From NCBI GenBank assembly GCA_964410015.1, contig CAYPFV010000001.1, positions 1 to 64,000 of the forward strand: 64,000 nt of DNA, in the 5' to 3' direction. The notes beneath the pieces are model-generated. The model had not been told where the DNA came from. It searched no databases and was given only the letters and a program-made list of their open reading frames with translations. Below, piece after piece: positions 62,709 to 64,000 of the stretch (the first letter of the stretch is position 1; each line of letters begins with the position of its first letter). A program made the translations under genes and the position numbers. Source of the DNA: SKVR01 sp964410015. GTDB taxonomy: Bacteria; Bacteroidota; Bacteroidia; Bacteroidales; UBA7960.

Positions 62709-62850
62709 TTTTTTTAATTTGATTAATTGGATCAGGTTTCATCCATAGCATTACAGCTGATTTCTACCACGCATTGTTTGCCAAAGGTTAATTATTTACA
62801 ATAAAAAGTACATCATAAACCCTTTTCCATTGTGATACTCCTGACAGGTT

Positions 62851-63010
62851 TTATCTTTTTATAATTTGATTAAGTCGGTCAGATGCCTGCCCCGTTCTTT
62901 TCTTACGGGGGAACTCGCCAAAAAACCAGTTTTGTAATTTTCTCTGTGTTGCGAAATGATAAGCATCCGCATGTGTGTCATAAACTTTGTCATGGCTCGG
63001 TTCATCTTTT
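62851..63010 (-). repeat. Dispersed intergenic repeat, copy D, with an inserted hairpin
   Basis: On the minus strand this copy begins AAAAGATGAACCGAGCCATGAC, contains TGACACACATGCGGATG, then TTGGCGAGTTC, and ends CATCTGACC-GACTTAATCAAATTATAAA. Between GAGTTC and CATCTGACC lies an extra segment of about 26 bases that can fold CCCCGT/ACGGGG (62905-62910 with 62890-62895). It occupies about half of the 336-bp gap between DUF3098 and uppP (62709-63044), where these genes are normally closely spaced. Orientation follows the surrounding genes. Confidence 0.8.
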
Positions 63011-63044
63011 AATTATTCAATATTGCAGGTAAGACTTACCAATC

Positions 63045-63311
63045 TTACTGACTACCTTTTTTTCTGATAATGGTATAAATTTGAATTCCATATCCAAGCA
63101 ATACCAAAAAAGGAGCCAGAGTTAAACGCCTGAAACTAAAAATATCGTCGCTGAAAACGTTGGGGTCTTCTGATCCGCCACCCACCATTAATATAAAACC
63201 CAAGGCAGTCACTAATAAGCCTAAGATCATTATTTTATATTTAGTCCGATCAAATAAAAACGATGTTTGGCTCGCTTTGGAGTCTCTTTTTTGACCTGAT
63301 TTTTTTTCCAT
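63045..63311 (-). CDS. DUF3098 small membrane protein
   Basis: This 88-residue protein has a basic polar N-terminus and two transmembrane helices (about 26-45, MILGLLVTALGFILMVGGG, and about 63-80, LTLAPFLVLLGYGIQIYTII). The linker GSEDPNVFSDDIFSFRRLTLAP is the recognisable family segment. DUF3098 genes lie between ftsX and uppP in many Bacteroidota; the position suggests a cell-division or envelope role, but the function is unknown. It starts 11 bp after ftsX. Confidence 0.88.
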   Translation of the reverse strand: MEKKSGQKRDSKASQTSFLFDRTKYKIMILGLLVTALGFILMVGGGSEDPNVFSDDIFSFRRLTLAPFLVLLGYGIQIYTIIRKKGSQ

Positions 63312-63322
63312 ATTCTTTAGTT

Positions 63323-64000
63323 TTAATAGAAATATAAATGATCTGTTTTTATTTTCAGATATTTTTTAACAGCAAAATAAGTAGATATCCAACTAATGAT
63401 AATTCCCATCACAGTTACTATTCCAAAAGTTACAGAAAGCATTGTTATGTCCTGAAAATCCACCAATTCAGGGACTGACTGCTGAGCTCCATACAAGGAT
63501 GCAATCAGCAGGGAAATAGCAATGATGGCGCCAATAATACCCTGGAATATACCTTTTACAATAAAAGGTTTTCGGATAAAAGATTGTGTGGCTCCCACCA
63601 GTTGCATACTTTTTATCAAAAAACGTTTGGAAAAAACACTTAATCTGATGGTATTATTAATGAGTGTAAAGGCAATGATCAACAAAAGAACTCCAAACAA
63701 AAGCAACACAATCCCTATTTTCTGAACATTATCGTTTACGATGTGTAGTAGATTTCTTTGATAATCAACCTCTTTCACTTCATCCCGTTTCAAAACAGTT
63801 TCTTCGAAAATGGTCAAACTGTCGGGATTTGCCCAACTGGCATTTAATCTTACGTCAATAGAAGGAAAAAGGGGGTTATACCCTAAGAAAGAAACGAAAT
63901 CTTCACCCAGATCCCTGGTAAGGTCTTCGGCAGCCTTTTCTCTGGAAATAAACTCAGTTGATTTTACAGCTGCCATGCTATCAAGCGATTGTTGAAGCTT
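63323..64000 (-). CDS. ftsX: Cell-division ABC transporter permease FtsX (N-terminus beyond the window)
   Basis: The reading frame is open to the window edge: eight more codons precede the methionine at 63976, so the true start lies outside. About 225 residues are visible of roughly 290. They contain the periplasmic loop, then helices such as KIGIVLLLFGVLLLIIAFTLI, the FtsX cytoplasmic segment SKRFLIKSMQLVGATQSFIRKPFIVKG, IIGAIIAISLLIASLY and a last helix. FtsX with the ATPase FtsE controls peptidoglycan hydrolases at the septum. It heads the ftsX-DUF3098-uppP-truB-queA group. ftsE is usually unlinked in Bacteroidota and is not seen here. Confidence 0.92.
   Translation of the reverse strand, partial: KLQQSLDSMAAVKSTEFISREKAAEDLTRDLGEDFVSFLGYNPLFPSIDVRLNASWANPDSLTIFEETVLKRDEVKEVDYQRNLLHIVNDNVQKIGIVLLLFGVLLLIIAFTLINNTIRLSVFSKRFLIKSMQLVGATQSFIRKPFIVKGIFQGIIGAIIAISLLIASLYGAQQSVPELVDFQDITMLSVTFGIVTVMGIIISWISTYFAVKKYLKIKTDHLYFY

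Overview
The window looks like a chromosomal segment of a Bacteroidota bacterium, probably related to the Bacteroidales/Marinilabiliales. It carries a complete PorP-GldKLMN type IX secretion (T9SS) core, two secreted proteases with T9SS sorting domains, a SUF operon, Bacteroidota-style -7 boxes (TAnnTTTG), and the ftsX-DUF3098-uppP-truB-queA gene order I associate with this phylum. No rRNA, tRNA, CRISPR array, prophage or recognisable transposase gene was seen. The placement rests on gene content; I could not run a phylogeny.

Layout. 1-4.3 kb: a Wzx-like flippase and an unusually long lysine-2,3-aminomutase-like radical SAM protein. 4.4-10 kb: sufB, a small antitoxin-like gene, sufC, sufD and sufS behind a good promoter with a palindrome at the predicted start of transcription. 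10-13.5 kb: a tocopherol-cyclase-like protein, a methyltransferase and an M28 peptidase with a probable C-terminal outer-membrane barrel. 13.6-22 kb (minus strand): TPR lipoprotein, esterase, Wzi-like barrel, both methylmalonyl-CoA mutase subunits, ComF. 22.4-24.4 kb: a tandem pair of membrane-anchored coiled-coil paralogues, then a gene-free kilobase with potential RNA structure. 25.4-27.9 kb: pheT. 28-37.7 kb (minus): two adjacent giant gingipain-type (C25) proteases. 38-40.6 kb (minus): ABC permease, methyltransferase, rbfA. 40.9-42.3 kb: fumC. 42.5-48.6 kb (minus): porP/sprF, gldK, gldL, gldM, gldN. 49-52.6 kb (minus): topA and an arginase-fold protein that lacks metal ligands. 52.9-56.6 kb (minus): a glycosidase-like lipoprotein and a two-domain esterase. 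57.2-64 kb: miaB, then (minus) ftsX (cut by the window edge), DUF3098, uppP, truB, queA, ispD.

How genes fit together. The T9SS core would export the two C25 proteases, which carry signal peptides and C-terminal sorting domains. As far as I can align them from memory, the downstream protease keeps the Arg-gingipain catalytic and S1 residues and the upstream one keeps those of Lys-gingipain. They therefore look like an Arg/Lys-specific pair built on the same chassis of six roughly 74-residue repeats. SufBCD with SufS forms an Fe-S assembly machine that could supply MiaB and the KamA-like enzyme. Methylmalonyl-CoA mutase and fumarase fit propionate/succinate metabolism.

The most unusual non-coding signal is a dispersed repeat of about 130-160 bp, with four copies in this window (one cut by the window edge). 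It has a conserved TTGGCGAGCTC core and sits only between genes, including twice inside the otherwise conserved ftsX-to-ispD gene cluster.
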